64,000 nucleotides of DNA, taken from NCBI RefSeq assembly GCF_014201145.1, contig NZ_JACHDP010000001.1, forward strand, positions 1,302,001 through 1,366,000, in the 5' to 3' direction. A model generated the notes under the pieces. That model searched no databases. It was not told the DNA's origin and saw only the letters and a list, made by a program, of their open reading frames with translations. This DNA is from Micromonospora parathelypteridis. GTDB taxonomy: Bacteria > Actinomycetota > Actinomycetes > Mycobacteriales > Micromonosporaceae. This document shows, piece after piece, positions 20,612 through 29,254 of the stretch. The position numbers and the translations under genes are program-made. Every line of letters begins with the position of its first letter. The first letter of the stretch is position 1.

Positions 20612-21616
20612 CTACTGCCCGACCATTCTCATTGCTGCCGCGGGATACCTTTCGCCGGCTGCGGCGCCGGGCGGCAGGGCAGCGCTGAGTCGGGCCAGGT
20701 GCTCCGGGCCGAGCTTCAGGTCGACGGCGGCGGCGTTCTCCTCCAGCCAGCGCACCCGCTTGGTGCCCGGGATCGGCAGGATGTCCTCGCCCTGGGCGAG
20801 CAGCCAGGCCAGCGCGATCTGCGCCGGGGTGGCGCCCATCTCGGCGGCGACCGCCCGCACCTGGTCGACCAACGCCAGGTTGGCGTCCAGGTTGTCCTCG
20901 GCGAAGCGCGGCGCGCCCCGGCGCCAGTCGTCGGCCGCCAACTGTTCGCGGCTCGTGATCGCCCCGGTGAGCAGCCCTCGGCCGACCGGCGAGTACGCCA
21001 CCAGCGCCACCCCCAGCTCCCGGCAGGTGGCCAGCATCTCGCCCTCGACGTCCCGGCTGAACAACGAGTACTCCAACTGCACGGCGCTGATCGGGTGCAC
21101 CGCGTGCGCGGCACGCAGGGTCGCCGGGCTGACCTCGGACAGGCCGATCAGCCGCACCTTGCCGGCGCGGACCAGCTCGGCCATCGCCCCGACGGTCTCC
21201 TCGATCGGGGTGTCGGGATTACGACGATGCAGGTAGTAGAGGTCGATGGTGTCCACACCGAGCCGGCGCAGCGACGCGTCGCACGCTTCGCGGGCCCAGG
21301 CGGCGCTGCTGTCCACGTACGCGCCGGGGGTGCCGGTGCCACCGAAGGCCTCGCCGGTCACCCGGTTGCCGAACTTCGTGGCCAGGAAGACCTCGTCACG
21401 TCGGGCCCGCACCACCGGCCCGAGCAGTTCCTCGTTGGCGCCGCGACCGTACATGTCGGCGGTGTCCAGGTGGTTGACGCCCAGGTCGAGGGCGCGGTGC
21501 AGGGTGCGGGTCGACTCGGCGTCGTCGCGACCGCCGTAGGCGAAGCTCATCCCCATGCAGCCGAGCCCGATCGCCGAGACATCCGGCCCGGTGGTGCCCA
21601 TTCGACGACGGATCAT
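20612..21616 (-). CDS. Aldo/keto reductase
   Basis: 334 residues with the AKR (beta/alpha)8 signatures: [14 protein letters not shown] with the catalytic Asp and Tyr, and the C-terminal cofactor-binding [14 protein letters not shown]. The N-terminus ([23 protein letters not shown]) is that of the YakC/Tas-like group that reduces aldehydes with NADPH. Its ATG overlaps the stop of the merR-type gene upstream by 4 bases, so regulator and enzyme form one operon. AKR genes paired with an AdhR/NmlR-type MerR regulator usually respond to reactive aldehydes; that role is inferred here. Confidence 0.9.
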   Translation of the reverse strand: MIRRRMGTTGPDVSAIGLGCMGMSFAYGGRDDAESTRTLHRALDLGVNHLDTADMYGRGANEELLGPVVRARRDEVFLATKFGNRVTGEAFGGTGTPGAYVDSSAAWAREACDASLRRLGVDTIDLYYLHRRNPDTPIEETVGAMAELVRAGKVRLIGLSEVSPATLRAAHAVHPISAVQLEYSLFSRDVEGEMLATCRELGVALVAYSPVGRGLLTGAITSREQLAADDWRRGAPRFAEDNLDANLALVDQVRAVAAEMGATPAQIALAWLLAQGEDILPIPGTKRVRWLEENAAAVDLKLGPEHLARLSAALPPGAAAGERYPAAAMRMVGQ

Positions 21617-22002
21617 CGGTTCTCCTCCTCGGCGCGACGGTAGGCGTCGATCTTGTAGTTGAGCACGCTGAGGTCTTCCTCCAGCTCGGCCATCCGGTTC
21701 AGCACCCGGGCGCGGTGCGCCTCGAAGAGCGCCCGCCGGGCACCGAGGGTCCGGTCGCCCTGCCGGGCCAGCTCGGCGTAGTGACGCATGTCGCGCACCG
21801 GCATCCCGGTGCGGCGCAGCCTGGTGAGCAGGAGCAGCCAGTTGACGTCTCCGGCGGTGTACCGCCGACGTCCGACGGCGTCCCGGCCGACCGGCGCGAC
21901 CAGCCCTTCCTGCTCGTACCAGCGCAGCGTGTAGGTGGTGAGGCCGACGCGTTCGGCGGCCTCACCGACGGTGAGGGTCATCTTCTTGGTGCTGACGTCC
22001 AC
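21613..22002 (-). CDS. MerR family transcriptional regulator
   Basis: 129 residues from the GTG at 22002 ([20 protein letters not shown]). The winged HTH reads [25 protein letters not shown], followed by a second wing ([11 protein letters not shown]) and a C-terminal coiled-coil dimer helix ([20 protein letters not shown]). No cysteine pair for metal binding is seen, so this is an AdhR/NmlR-like rather than a mercury-type sensor. The GTG is supported by a candidate MerR promoter whose -10 position ends 7 bases upstream; ATG 21981 is an alternative. It likely controls itself and the aldo/keto reductase. Confidence 0.88.
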   Translation of the reverse strand: MDVSTKKMTLTVGEAAERVGLTTYTLRWYEQEGLVAPVGRDAVGRRRYTAGDVNWLLLLTRLRRTGMPVRDMRHYAELARQGDRTLGARRALFEAHRARVLNRMAELEEDLSVLNYKIDAYRRAEEENR

Positions 22003-22009
22003 GCCATCC

Positions 22010-22040
22010 AGGCTTCCAGTTCGAGTGCGCTCGAAGTCAA
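22010..22040 (-). promoter_or_regulatory. MerR-type operator/promoter
   Basis: On the minus strand a -35 TTGACT (22035-22040) is followed, after 19 bases, by a weak -10 AAGCCT (22010-22015). A palindrome TTCGAG-TGCG-CTCGAA (22020-22035) fills the long spacer. A 19-base spacer with a centred palindrome is the hallmark of MerR-controlled promoters. Confidence 0.6.
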
Positions 22041-22044
22041 CCCA

Positions 22045-22084
22045 TTGTGTGATCACGGGTATCTCATCTAGCGTTGAGTTCAAC
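22045..22084 (+). promoter_or_regulatory. Promoter and candidate repressor operator of the ABC exporter operon
   Basis: -35 TTGTGT (22045-22050) and -10 TAGCGT (22069-22074) are 18 bases apart. The inverted repeat GTTGA-GT-TCAAC (22073-22084) covers the end of the -10 and the start site. A further GTTG half-site follows at once. This is where a TetR repressor, such as the one encoded at 23743, would be expected to bind. Confidence 0.45.
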
Positions 22085-22112
22085 AGTTGATGAGTTTCTT
22101 GGGGAGGTGGTT

Positions 22113-22856
22113 ATGGACGACGCGATAGCCGTCCGCGACCTGGTCGTCGACCGGGGCGGGCGGCGGGTGCTGGACGGCATCAGCTGCCGCGTCCCGCGCG
22201 GCGCGGTCACGGGGCTGCTCGGTCCCAGCGGCAGCGGCAAGACCACGTTCATGCGCGCGGTGGTCGGGGTGCAGGTGGTCAGCGACGGGACCGTCACCGT
22301 GCTCGGCCATCCGGCGGGCACCCCCGCGCTGCGGCACCGGGTGGGCTACCTGACCCAGGCGCCGAGCGTCTACGCCGACCTGACGGTCCGGGAAAATGCC
22401 CGCTACTTCGCGGCCCTGTACGGGCGAGGGCGGGTCGAGGCCGACCGGGCGGTCAGCGATGTCGGGCTGGCCGAGGCCGCCGGCCAACTGGTCGCGACCC
22501 TCTCCGGCGGTCAACGCAGCCGGGCCTCGCTGGCCTGCGCCCTGGTCGGGGAGCCGGAACTGGTCATCCTCGACGAGCCGACCGTCGGTCAGGACCCGGT
22601 GCTGCGGGCCGACCTGTGGGCCCGGTTCCACGCGATGGCTGCCGCCGGCACCACCCTGCTGGTGTCCAGTCACGTCATGGACGAGGCGGCCCGCTGCGAC
22701 CGGCTGCTGCTGATCCGCCAGGGGCGGTTGATCGCCGACGACAGCCCGGCCGCTGTCCGCGCCGCCGCCGGTGTGGACGACCTCGACGAGGCCTTCCTGC
22801 GCCTGATCCGGGCGGGCGAGACAACCCGCGCGACGACCGGACAGGAGGCGTCGTGA
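22113..22856 (+). CDS. ABC-2 type exporter, ATP-binding protein
   Basis: 247 residues with all ABC ATPase motifs: Walker A GPSGSGKTTF (about residues 37-46), signature LSGGQRSRASLA, Walker B LVILDEPTVGQDP, and the H-loop His in LLVSSHVMDEAARCD. The ATG at 22113 follows a strong GGGGAGGTGG ribosome site; the frame reaches 22074 without one. It powers the permease encoded directly downstream (GTGA overlap). The type is that of drug or lipid exporters (DrrA/NodI-like). Confidence 0.93.
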   Translation: MDDAIAVRDLVVDRGGRRVLDGISCRVPRGAVTGLLGPSGSGKTTFMRAVVGVQVVSDGTVTVLGHPAGTPALRHRVGYLTQAPSVYADLTVRENARYFAALYGRGRVEADRAVSDVGLAEAAGQLVATLSGGQRSRASLACALVGEPELVILDEPTVGQDPVLRADLWARFHAMAAAGTTLLVSSHVMDEAARCDRLLLIRQGRLIADDSPAAVRAAAGVDDLDEAFLRLIRAGETTRATTGQEAS

Positions 22857-23608
22857 ACCCACGGATCCTGGTGGCCACCACCGGCCGCATCCTGCGCCAA
22901 CTCCGGCACGACCGACGGACCATCGCGTTGCTCGTGGTGGTGCCGGCCGCCCTGCTCACCCTTGTCTATTTCATGTACGCCGACCAGCCGACCCCACCCG
23001 GGCAGCCGACGACGTTCGACCGGATCGCGCTGGTGATGCTGGGCATCTTCCCCTTCGTCATCATGTTCCTGGTGACCAGCATCGCCATGCTCCGGGAGCG
23101 CACCTCCGGCACCCTGGAGCGGCTGCTCACCACACCGCTGGGCAAGCTCGACCTGCTCTTCGGGTACGGCATCGCGTTCGGGCTGGCCGCCGCCGTGCAG
23201 GCCGCGGTCGCCGCCGGCGTGGCGTACTGGGTCTTCGACCTGGACACCGCCGGCAGCATCGGGCTGGTGATCGGGATCGCCGTCATCGACGCCGTACTCG
23301 GCGTCGCCCTCGGTCTGCTCTGCAGCGCCTTCGCGCGCACCGAGTTCCAGGCAGTACAGTTCCTGCCGGTCGTGGTGGTCCCCCAACTGCTGCTCTGCGG
23401 GCTGTTCGTGGCCCGCGACCAGATGGCCGGTTGGCTCCAGGCGCTCAGTGACGCCTTCCCCCTGTCGTACGCCATCGAGGCGTTGCAGGAGGTCGGCGCC
23501 CACGCCGAGCCGACCGGCAGGATGTGGCGGGACGTGACGGTGGTGCTCGGCGCGGTGGTGCTGGCGCTGGTGCTCGCGGCGGCCACCCTGCGCCGCCGCA
23601 GCGGCTGA
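22853..23608 (+). CDS. ABC-2 type exporter, permease protein
   Basis: 251 residues, six predicted membrane helices. The conserved ABC-2 segment between helices 2 and 3 (MLRERTSGTLERLLTTPLGK) and the C-terminal VGAHAEPTGRMWRDVTVVLG region are typical of NatB/DrrB-like permeases. The GTG start overlaps the ATPase stop (GTGA) and has AGGAGG upstream. With 22113-22856 it forms a complete two-component exporter. The substrate is unknown. Confidence 0.92.
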   Translation: MNPRILVATTGRILRQLRHDRRTIALLVVVPAALLTLVYFMYADQPTPPGQPTTFDRIALVMLGIFPFVIMFLVTSIAMLRERTSGTLERLLTTPLGKLDLLFGYGIAFGLAAAVQAAVAAGVAYWVFDLDTAGSIGLVIGIAVIDAVLGVALGLLCSAFARTEFQAVQFLPVVVVPQLLLCGLFVARDQMAGWLQALSDAFPLSYAIEALQEVGAHAEPTGRMWRDVTVVLGAVVLALVLAAATLRRRSG

Positions 23609-23655
23609 CGGCCAACGCGCCGGCGCGGCGGCTGACAGGCGACGCGCCGGCGCGG
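23602..23655. repeat. Two tandem copies of a 27-bp GC-rich unit
   Basis: Units 23602-23628 and 23629-23655 share the frame CGGCTGACn-GCGCCGGCGCGG and differ at three positions. The first unit contains the last codons of the permease gene. They sit between permease and tetR and would read LTANAPARR/LTGDAPARR if translation of the tetR frame began far upstream, which is unlikely. Confidence 0.7.
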
Positions 23656-23742
23656 CGGTCGGGCCGGCGCGCTGCGGCTGCTCCCGGCGCGACGGGGGTG
23701 GCCGGACCACGGCGGACCCCGGTGGACGAACGAAGGGCGGCG

Positions 23743-24339
23743 ATGACGCGGCGGACCGGCCGGCGACCCGGCAACCCCGGCACCCGGGAGGCGATTCTCG
23801 ACGCGGCGCGGACGGCGTTCGCCGAGCGTGGCTTCGACGCCGCCTCGATCCGTGCCATCGCCGGCACGGCGGAGGTCGACCCGGCGCTGGTGCACCACTA
23901 CTTCGGCAGCAAGGACCAGCTCTTCCTGGCCGCGATGAACTTTCCCGTCGACCCCGGCCAGCTGGTGCCGAAGGTGCTCGCCGGTGACCGGGACGGCGTC
24001 GGTGAGCGCATGGTGCGCATCTTTCTCGGCGTCTGGGACTCCCCGGCCGGCAGCGCCGGGGTGGCACTGCTGCGCTCGGCCGTGAGCAACGAGTGGACCG
24101 CGCGGCTGCTGCGGGAATTCATCACCACGCAGGTGCTGCGTCGGGTGCTCGAACAGCTCGACGTCGATCCGGCCCAGCTACCGCTGCGTGGTTCCCTGGT
24201 GGCCACCCAGATGATCGGCCTGGCCATGATGCGGCACGTGGTGCGCCTTGAGCCGGTCGCCTCGGCGGACCCGGAGACCCTGGCCGCCGCGATCGGTCCC
24301 ACCATCCAGCGGTACCTCACCGGTCCGCTCCCGACCTAG
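23743..24339 (+). CDS. TetR family transcriptional regulator
   Basis: 198 residues. The N-terminal HTH of the TetR family is clear (TREAILDAARTAFAERGFDA, then RAIAGTAEVDPALVHHYFGS), and the C-terminal ligand domain resembles the TetR_C_17 group (RLLREFITTQVL). The ATG at 23743 is chosen; GTG 23722 is also possible. It is the third gene of the exporter operon and probably represses it through the inverted repeat at 22073-22084. Confidence 0.9.
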   Translation: MTRRTGRRPGNPGTREAILDAARTAFAERGFDAASIRAIAGTAEVDPALVHHYFGSKDQLFLAAMNFPVDPGQLVPKVLAGDRDGVGERMVRIFLGVWDSPAGSAGVALLRSAVSNEWTARLLREFITTQVLRRVLEQLDVDPAQLPLRGSLVATQMIGLAMMRHVVRLEPVASADPETLAAAIGPTIQRYLTGPLPT

Positions 24340-24391
24340 GCCCGACCCGGCCAGCGAACAGTGGCCGGCGGGTAGTGGCCGGCCGAAGCCG

Positions 24392-24469
24392 TTGATCGAC
24401 TCCAGTTCGCCGATCTGGGGGTATCAGCGTGCGCGGACACCCCCAGATCGGCGATACGGAGTCGATCAA
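24392..24469. repeat. Long inverted repeat in the intergenic gap (type 2)
   Basis: Arms 24392-24422 and 24439-24469 (31 bases each) pair with three adjacent mismatches, around a 16-base loop. The outer block is TTGATCGACTCC and the inner block TCGCCGATCTGGGGGT. It lies between the convergent tetR and DUF2470 genes, so it may also end both transcripts. Such GATCGACTC-type palindromes recur between genes in Micromonosporaceae, as far as I recall. Confidence 0.85.
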
Positions 24470-24507
24470 GCCCCAGGTGAGCGCCCGACGGCCACTGCGG
24501 CGGGCGG

Positions 24508-25257
24508 TCAGCGCGGCGGGCGGGCGCCGGCCGGGAGTCGCAGCGGTGGCAGTAGTCGCGGCAGTTCGGCCGGGTCGGCGATCGGGCCGGGAAAGGCCAG
24601 CCGGATCCGACGTCGGGCGCCGGGCCGACCGAGGGCGACCACGAGCCCGTAGCGGTCGATCCGCACCACTCGGGGCGACCCGTCGGGAGTCTGTTCGGTC
24701 AACCCGAGCTGCCGGCGCAGGTACTCCGTCACCTGGGCGCCGTCGCGCTCGGCGAGGTCGGCGAGCAGGCGCGCCTCGACCGGGTGTACCGGGTCCGGCT
24801 CAGCCTCGGCGTACTCCCCGGGGTCGACCCGGTGCACGACGCCGGCGCGCTCCCAGCGGACCTCGACCACCTCGAAGCGGAACAGCCGGAACCGGGTGCC
24901 CAGGTCGAGCAGGTCGCCCGTCGGCTCCACGGTGGCGAAGTCGACCGCCGCGTGGCGGGCCTCGTCGCCGCGCAGTTCGCCCGCCCAGCCGGAGACCCAG
25001 GCCCGGCCCAGGCCGGGCGCTCCAGCGGCGGGTGGCAGGTCGAGCACGTCGAGCACCACCGCGACGTCGCTGCCCCCGGCGACCGGCTGCAGCGCGGCGG
25101 CCAGGTGGCTGGCCACCGGCACCAGCAGCAGCACCCGCCCGTCCGGGTCGGTCACGTGCCGGGCGTGGTGCGGTCCCGGCCGGTGAGCCAGGTGGACGAG
25201 GCCGGGCAGGCGGCCGGCGACGAGGGTACGAACGATCTCGGCGGGATTGGGCCGCAT
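24508..25257 (-). CDS. DUF2470 domain protein (HugZ-like heme/iron protein)
   Basis: 249 residues. The N-terminal part resembles the split-barrel flavin/heme-binding fold, and the C-terminal 80 residues (HPVEARLLADLAERDGAQVTEYLRRQ to [20 protein letters not shown], in parts) form the DUF2470 domain found at the end of HugZ/HutZ-type heme utilisation proteins. The ATG at 25257 has AAGGAGGT upstream; a TTG at 25275 is inside the operator. An iron box directly before the RBS implies expression in low iron. A role in heme handling is inferred from family and regulation. Confidence 0.8.
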   Translation of the reverse strand: MRPNPAEIVRTLVAGRLPGLVHLAHRPGPHHARHVTDPDGRVLLLVPVASHLAAALQPVAGGSDVAVVLDVLDLPPAAGAPGLGRAWVSGWAGELRGDEARHAAVDFATVEPTGDLLDLGTRFRLFRFEVVEVRWERAGVVHRVDPGEYAEAEPDPVHPVEARLLADLAERDGAQVTEYLRRQLGLTEQTPDGSPRVVRIDRYGLVVALGRPGARRRIRLAFPGPIADPAELPRLLPPLRLPAGARPPR

Positions 25258-25273
25258 GGGCGCGACCTCCTTC

Positions 25274-25292
25274 AAAGGTTAGGCTTACCTAA
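25274..25292 (-). promoter_or_regulatory. Iron box (IdeR/DtxR/DmdR-type operator)
   Basis: The 19 bases at 25274-25292 match the consensus TTAGGTTAGGCTAACCTAA at 16 positions. The core GGTTAGGCTTACCTAA has one mismatch. It lies 17 bases before the ATG of the DUF2470 gene, as expected for repression by Fe-loaded IdeR. Confidence 0.85.
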
Positions 25293-25356
25293 CCCGGAGC
25301 CTAGAGCACCTGGCCGTCGGCGTCCACCACACCGGCGCAACCGAAACGCCACCGCG

Positions 25357-27138
25357 TCACCGTGTCTGCTCCAGCCAGGAGGCGTAGAGCAGGCCGTAGA
25401 CCGAGTCGGCGTCGCGGACCAGCTCATCGTGCGGGCCGCGCTGCACCACCCGACCCCGGTCCACCACGATCACCTCGTCGGCTGCCTGCGCCGTGGAGAG
25501 CCGGTGTGCGATCGCGAGGGTGGTCCGACCCCTGGTGACCGCGTCCAGGGTGCGTTGCAACCGCACCTCGGTCGCCGGGTCCACCGCGCTGGTCGCCTCG
25601 TCCAGCACCAGCAGGTCCGGGTCGGCCACGTACGCCCGGGCCAGTGCGACGAGCTGCCGCTCGCCCACGCTGAGCGCCTCACCGCGCTCGCCGACAGGTG
25701 TGTCCAGACCCGACGGCAGACCCTCCAGCCAGTCCGACAGGCCCAGCTCGGTGAAGGCCGCGCTCAGCTGCTCGTCGGTCAGCTCCGGCCGGGCGAACCG
25801 GACGTTGTCCCCCACCGTCGCGTCGAAGAGGAACCCGTCCTGCGGCACCATCACCACCCGGGAGCGCAGCGAGTCGAACCGGACCTCGGCCAACGGCACG
25901 CCGGACAGCAGCACCGCCCCGTCCGACGGGTCCATCAGACGGGTCAGCAGCTTGGCGAAGGTGGTCTTGCCGCTGCCGGTCTCACCGACCACCGCCACCC
26001 GGCTCTTCGCGGGAATCTCCAGGTCGATGTCGTGCAGCACCGGCGGACCACCCGGGTAGGCGAACCGCACACCGGCGAACCGGACGTCCAACGGCCCGCT
26101 CGGCAGCTTGCGCCCCTGCTCCCCCGGGTCGGCCACATCGGGGGCGACGTCCAGCACGTCCAGCACCCGACGCCAACCGGCGATCGCGTTCTGCGCCTCG
26201 TTGAGCACCTCGGTGGCGATCTGCACCGGCTGGATGAAGAGCGTCACCAGGAAGAGGAACGCGGTCAGCTGACCGATCGACAGCGTGCCGTCCACTCCGA
26301 GCGTCACCCCGAGCACCACCACACCGGCCAGTGCCAGCCCGGCGGCCAACTCGCCGACCGAGCTGCCGACGATGCTGATCCGGATCGCCCGCTGCTGTGC
26401 CACACGCTGACTGTCGATGGCGTCGTCCAGCCGCCGCGCGGTGCGCCCCGCGATCCCGTAGGCCCGGATCACCGGCGCGCCCACCACGCTCTCGCCGATC
26501 GTGCCGAGCAGCGTGCCGGTGCGCTGGCGCACCGTCGCGTACGCCGTGCCGAGACGGCGTTGCAACTGCCGGATGACGAGCACCGCCGGCAGGAACGCGG
26601 CCAACACCACGAGGGTCAACTGCCAGGAGTACGCGAGCATGACGGCGGTGGTGACCACCAACTGACCGAGGTTGACCAGCAAGATCACCCCGCCCCACTG
26701 GAGGAACTGGGTGATCTGGTCGACGTCGCTGGTCACCCGCGAAACCAGCGAGCCACGCCGCTCCGACTGCTGGTGCAACATCGACAGGTCGTGCACGTGC
26801 CGGAACGCCCGCGTCCGCACGTTGGCCAGCGCCGTCTCGCTGACGGTGAACAGCCGGCGCATCATCAGATAGCCGCAGATCGTCGTGACCGTCAGGATCA
26901 GTGCGGTGATCGCCACCACCGACCAGACCACGTCCAGATTCAGGCCACCCACGATGCCGCGGTCGATGCCCTGCTGCACGGCGACCGGCACCGCCACCCG
27001 ACCGACCATGTAGACCAACGCCAGGACCAGGGTGCCAGCCAGACCGGTCCGAAGCTCCGGCGAGAGCGCCAGGCCCCGACGCAGGGTCTGCCAGGTCGTC
27101 TCCTGCTTCTCAGCGGTCTCAGACGACTTCCCACTCAC
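25357..27138 (-). CDS. Heterodimeric ABC exporter, subunit with the catalytic Walker B Glu
   Basis: 593 residues: six membrane helices (ABC type 1), then the nucleotide-binding domain. Walker A is VVGETGSGKTTF, Walker B LLVLDEATSAVD with the catalytic Glu, and the H-loop His is in LAIAHRLST. The signature is degenerate (LSVGERQ instead of LSGGQ). Its partner has the opposite pattern, so the pair has one active and one degenerate ATP site. The frame starts at GTG 27198, but the first 20 residues (SARSAAKRSPAVANER) are encoded by a dispersed repeat. GTG 27138, with GAAAGG upstream, is preferred. Substrate unknown. Confidence 0.93.
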   Translation of the reverse strand: MSGKSSETAEKQETTWQTLRRGLALSPELRTGLAGTLVLALVYMVGRVAVPVAVQQGIDRGIVGGLNLDVVWSVVAITALILTVTTICGYLMMRRLFTVSETALANVRTRAFRHVHDLSMLHQQSERRGSLVSRVTSDVDQITQFLQWGGVILLVNLGQLVVTTAVMLAYSWQLTLVVLAAFLPAVLVIRQLQRRLGTAYATVRQRTGTLLGTIGESVVGAPVIRAYGIAGRTARRLDDAIDSQRVAQQRAIRISIVGSSVGELAAGLALAGVVVLGVTLGVDGTLSIGQLTAFLFLVTLFIQPVQIATEVLNEAQNAIAGWRRVLDVLDVAPDVADPGEQGRKLPSGPLDVRFAGVRFAYPGGPPVLHDIDLEIPAKSRVAVVGETGSGKTTFAKLLTRLMDPSDGAVLLSGVPLAEVRFDSLRSRVVMVPQDGFLFDATVGDNVRFARPELTDEQLSAAFTELGLSDWLEGLPSGLDTPVGERGEALSVGERQLVALARAYVADPDLLVLDEATSAVDPATEVRLQRTLDAVTRGRTTLAIAHRLSTAQAADEVIVVDRGRVVQRGPHDELVRDADSVYGLLYASWLEQTR

Positions 27139-27148
27139 CGGTGCTGGC

Positions 27149-27198
27149 CTTTCGTTCGCGACTGCGGGGCTCCGCTTCGCTGCACTCCTCGCGCTCAC
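27149..27198 (-). repeat. Dispersed intra-operon element, copy 1
   Basis: On the minus strand this reads GTGAGCGCGAGGAGTGCAGC and continues through AAGCGGAGCCCCGCAGTCGC to GAACGAAAGG. It begins at the stop codon of the upstream ABC gene (TGA at 27195-27197) and ends just before the likely start of the downstream one. The related copies are at 40940-40990 and 41609-41655. Confidence 0.85.
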
Positions 27199-29081
27199 CG
27201 GTCCACCTCGATTTCCAGGCTGGACGGCAACGGCGCGACCTCATCGCCATACGGGCTTTCCTGCGCGCGGTCGACCTCAGCCTGCTCGTAGGCGGTGACC
27301 AGGTCGACGTAGCCGGGAACGGTGGCCAACAGCTCGCTGTGCGTGCCTCGGGCAACCACCCGCCCCTGCTCGACGTAGATGACCTCGTCGGCCAGCGCGA
27401 TGGTGGCCCGGCGGTACGCCACCACCAGGATCGACGCGGCCGGCACCCCCGGCTCGGCCGTCGACGACCGCAGCCCGGCCAGGATGGCGGCCTCCACCCG
27501 CGGGTCGACCGCGCTTGTCGCGTCGTCGAGCACCAGCAGGCGCGGCCGGCCGGCCAGCGCGCGGGCCAGGGTGAGCCGCTGCCGCTGCCCACCGGAGAGC
27601 GAGGTGCCCCGCTCACCGACCATGGTGTCCAGACCATCGGGCAGCGCGGCGACGAACCCGTCCGCCTCGGCCAGTCGCAACGCCGCCCAGACGGCCTCGT
27701 CGTCGACACCCGCGCGGTCGAGGGAGATGTTGGCGCGGACCGTGTCGTCGAAGACGAACGGCACCTGGGCGACCAGGGCCACCGTGCCGGCCAGCGACGC
27801 GGCGGTCAGCTCGCGCACGTCCACCCCGTCCAGGGTGACGGTGCCGGAGTCCGGGTCGACGAGGCGGATTGCCAGCGAGGCGATTGTCGACTTGCCGGCG
27901 CCGGTGGGCCCGACCAGGGCCACCGTCCGGCCGGCCGGCACGGTGAAGCCGACCTCGCCGAGCACCTGCGCACCAGGCTGGTGCGCCTCGGCGGGTGGGT
28001 AGGAGAAGTGCACGTCGCTGAAGGCGAGAGTGGCCGGGCCGAGCCCGCTGGCCGGGTCGAGGACGCGTTCTCCGTACGGCATCTCGCCGGTGGCGTCGAG
28101 CACCCGGCGGACCCGGTCCCAGCCGGCGACGCTGCGCGGCAGCTCGGCCAGGACCCAACCGATGGCCCGCACCGGAAAGGCCAGCACGGTGAAGAGGAAG
28201 GCCACGCTGACCAGCTCGGTCACGCTGATCGCGCCCTGGCGCAGCCGGAAGGCCCCAACCACCAGTACGGCGAGGGTGCCGATGCTGGGCAGCGTCTCCA
28301 GCAGCGGGTCGAAGACGCCGCGCAGCCGACCGACCGCGATCAACGAGTCGCGCAGCTCGCCGGCCCGGCCCGCGAACCGGGCGGTCTCCTGGGCCTCGCG
28401 GCCCATCGTCTTGACCACCAGAGCGCCGTCGAAGCTCTCGTGCGCGATCCCGCTGACCTCGGCGCGCAGGCGCTGCGCTCGGGCCTGTCGGGGCGCCATC
28501 CGGCGGGAGTAGACCACGTTGAGCGCGAACAGCGCCGGGAAGACCGCGAGACCGACCAGGGCGAGCGCCCAGTCCGTGGCGAAGAGCGAGACGATCGCGC
28601 CGACCAGCATCACCAGCGTGCCGACGGCGAAGGGCAGCGGCGCGATGGGGTACCAGGCCGCCTCGACGTCGGAGTTGGCGTTGGACAACAGGGTGCCGGT
28701 GGAGTTGCGGTGGTGCCAGGACAGCGGCAGCTCCAGATAGCGGCGGGTGACCCGGCGGCGGTAGGAGGCCTGGAGGCGGTACTGCATGTAGCCGGCGCCG
28801 AGGCGACGGCCGATGATGCCAGCCACCCGCAGCACGCTGATCCCGAACAACGCGGCCGCGGCCAGTGCCAGCGTCCCGGTGCCCACTTCTCGGCGCGAGA
28901 TGGCCGGGAGCGCCACCTCACCGACGACCGTCCCGACGACCCGCGCGCTGACAATGATCATCCCGCCGAAGAGCACGCTGCCGACGACCGCGACCGCGAA
29001 GATTCGTGGCTGCTCGCGGATCGCCTGCCGCAGGACTCCCAGCCCTCGGCTGAGCACGTCCCGACTTGTCTTGCTCGCCAC
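27195..29081 (-). CDS. Heterodimeric ABC exporter, subunit with the degenerate Walker B
   Basis: 628 residues, six membrane helices and a nucleotide-binding domain. Walker A LVGPTGAGKST and signature LSGGQRQRL are canonical. In Walker B the catalytic Glu is Asp (LLVLDDATSAVD), and the H-loop His is Tyr (VVAYRRAT). These are the known changes of the inactive site in heterodimeric exporters such as TM287/288 and BmrCD. The GTG at 29081 has GGGGGA upstream; the TTG at 29105 is not needed. It is the first gene of the two-gene operon and may export drugs, lipids or peptides. Confidence 0.93.
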   Translation of the reverse strand: MASKTSRDVLSRGLGVLRQAIREQPRIFAVAVVGSVLFGGMIIVSARVVGTVVGEVALPAISRREVGTGTLALAAAALFGISVLRVAGIIGRRLGAGYMQYRLQASYRRRVTRRYLELPLSWHHRNSTGTLLSNANSDVEAAWYPIAPLPFAVGTLVMLVGAIVSLFATDWALALVGLAVFPALFALNVVYSRRMAPRQARAQRLRAEVSGIAHESFDGALVVKTMGREAQETARFAGRAGELRDSLIAVGRLRGVFDPLLETLPSIGTLAVLVVGAFRLRQGAISVTELVSVAFLFTVLAFPVRAIGWVLAELPRSVAGWDRVRRVLDATGEMPYGERVLDPASGLGPATLAFSDVHFSYPPAEAHQPGAQVLGEVGFTVPAGRTVALVGPTGAGKSTIASLAIRLVDPDSGTVTLDGVDVRELTAASLAGTVALVAQVPFVFDDTVRANISLDRAGVDDEAVWAALRLAEADGFVAALPDGLDTMVGERGTSLSGGQRQRLTLARALAGRPRLLVLDDATSAVDPRVEAAILAGLRSSTAEPGVPAASILVVAYRRATIALADEVIYVEQGRVVARGTHSELLATVPGYVDLVTAYEQAEVDRAQESPYGDEVAPLPSSLEIEVDR

Positions 29082-29242
29082 ACTTTCCCCCGCCGTAAGC
29101 CGCAATTATCTCCCTCATCCTTACCGGTCCGGGCCAGCACTGCCGACCCGGCCCGGATATGTCGACCGTCACGTACCGGATGACGACCAGCGGCGGGGGC
29201 CGACCCGACGGCCGGTGTCGCGCGCCGGCGGGCGACCCGGCC

Positions 29243-29248
29243 TACGAT
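29243..29248 (+). promoter_or_regulatory. -10 box TACGAT for the TIGR03085 gene (leaderless)
   Basis: TACGAT ends 6 bases before the ATG at 29255, and there is no ribosome site between them. Confidence 0.55.
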
Positions 29249-29254
29249 CGGGCC

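Noticed and set aside
23524..23742. TetR frame extended upstream across the tandem repeat
   Set aside because: The extension overlaps the permease gene and is Ala/Arg/Gly low complexity; HTH homology begins after ATG 23743.
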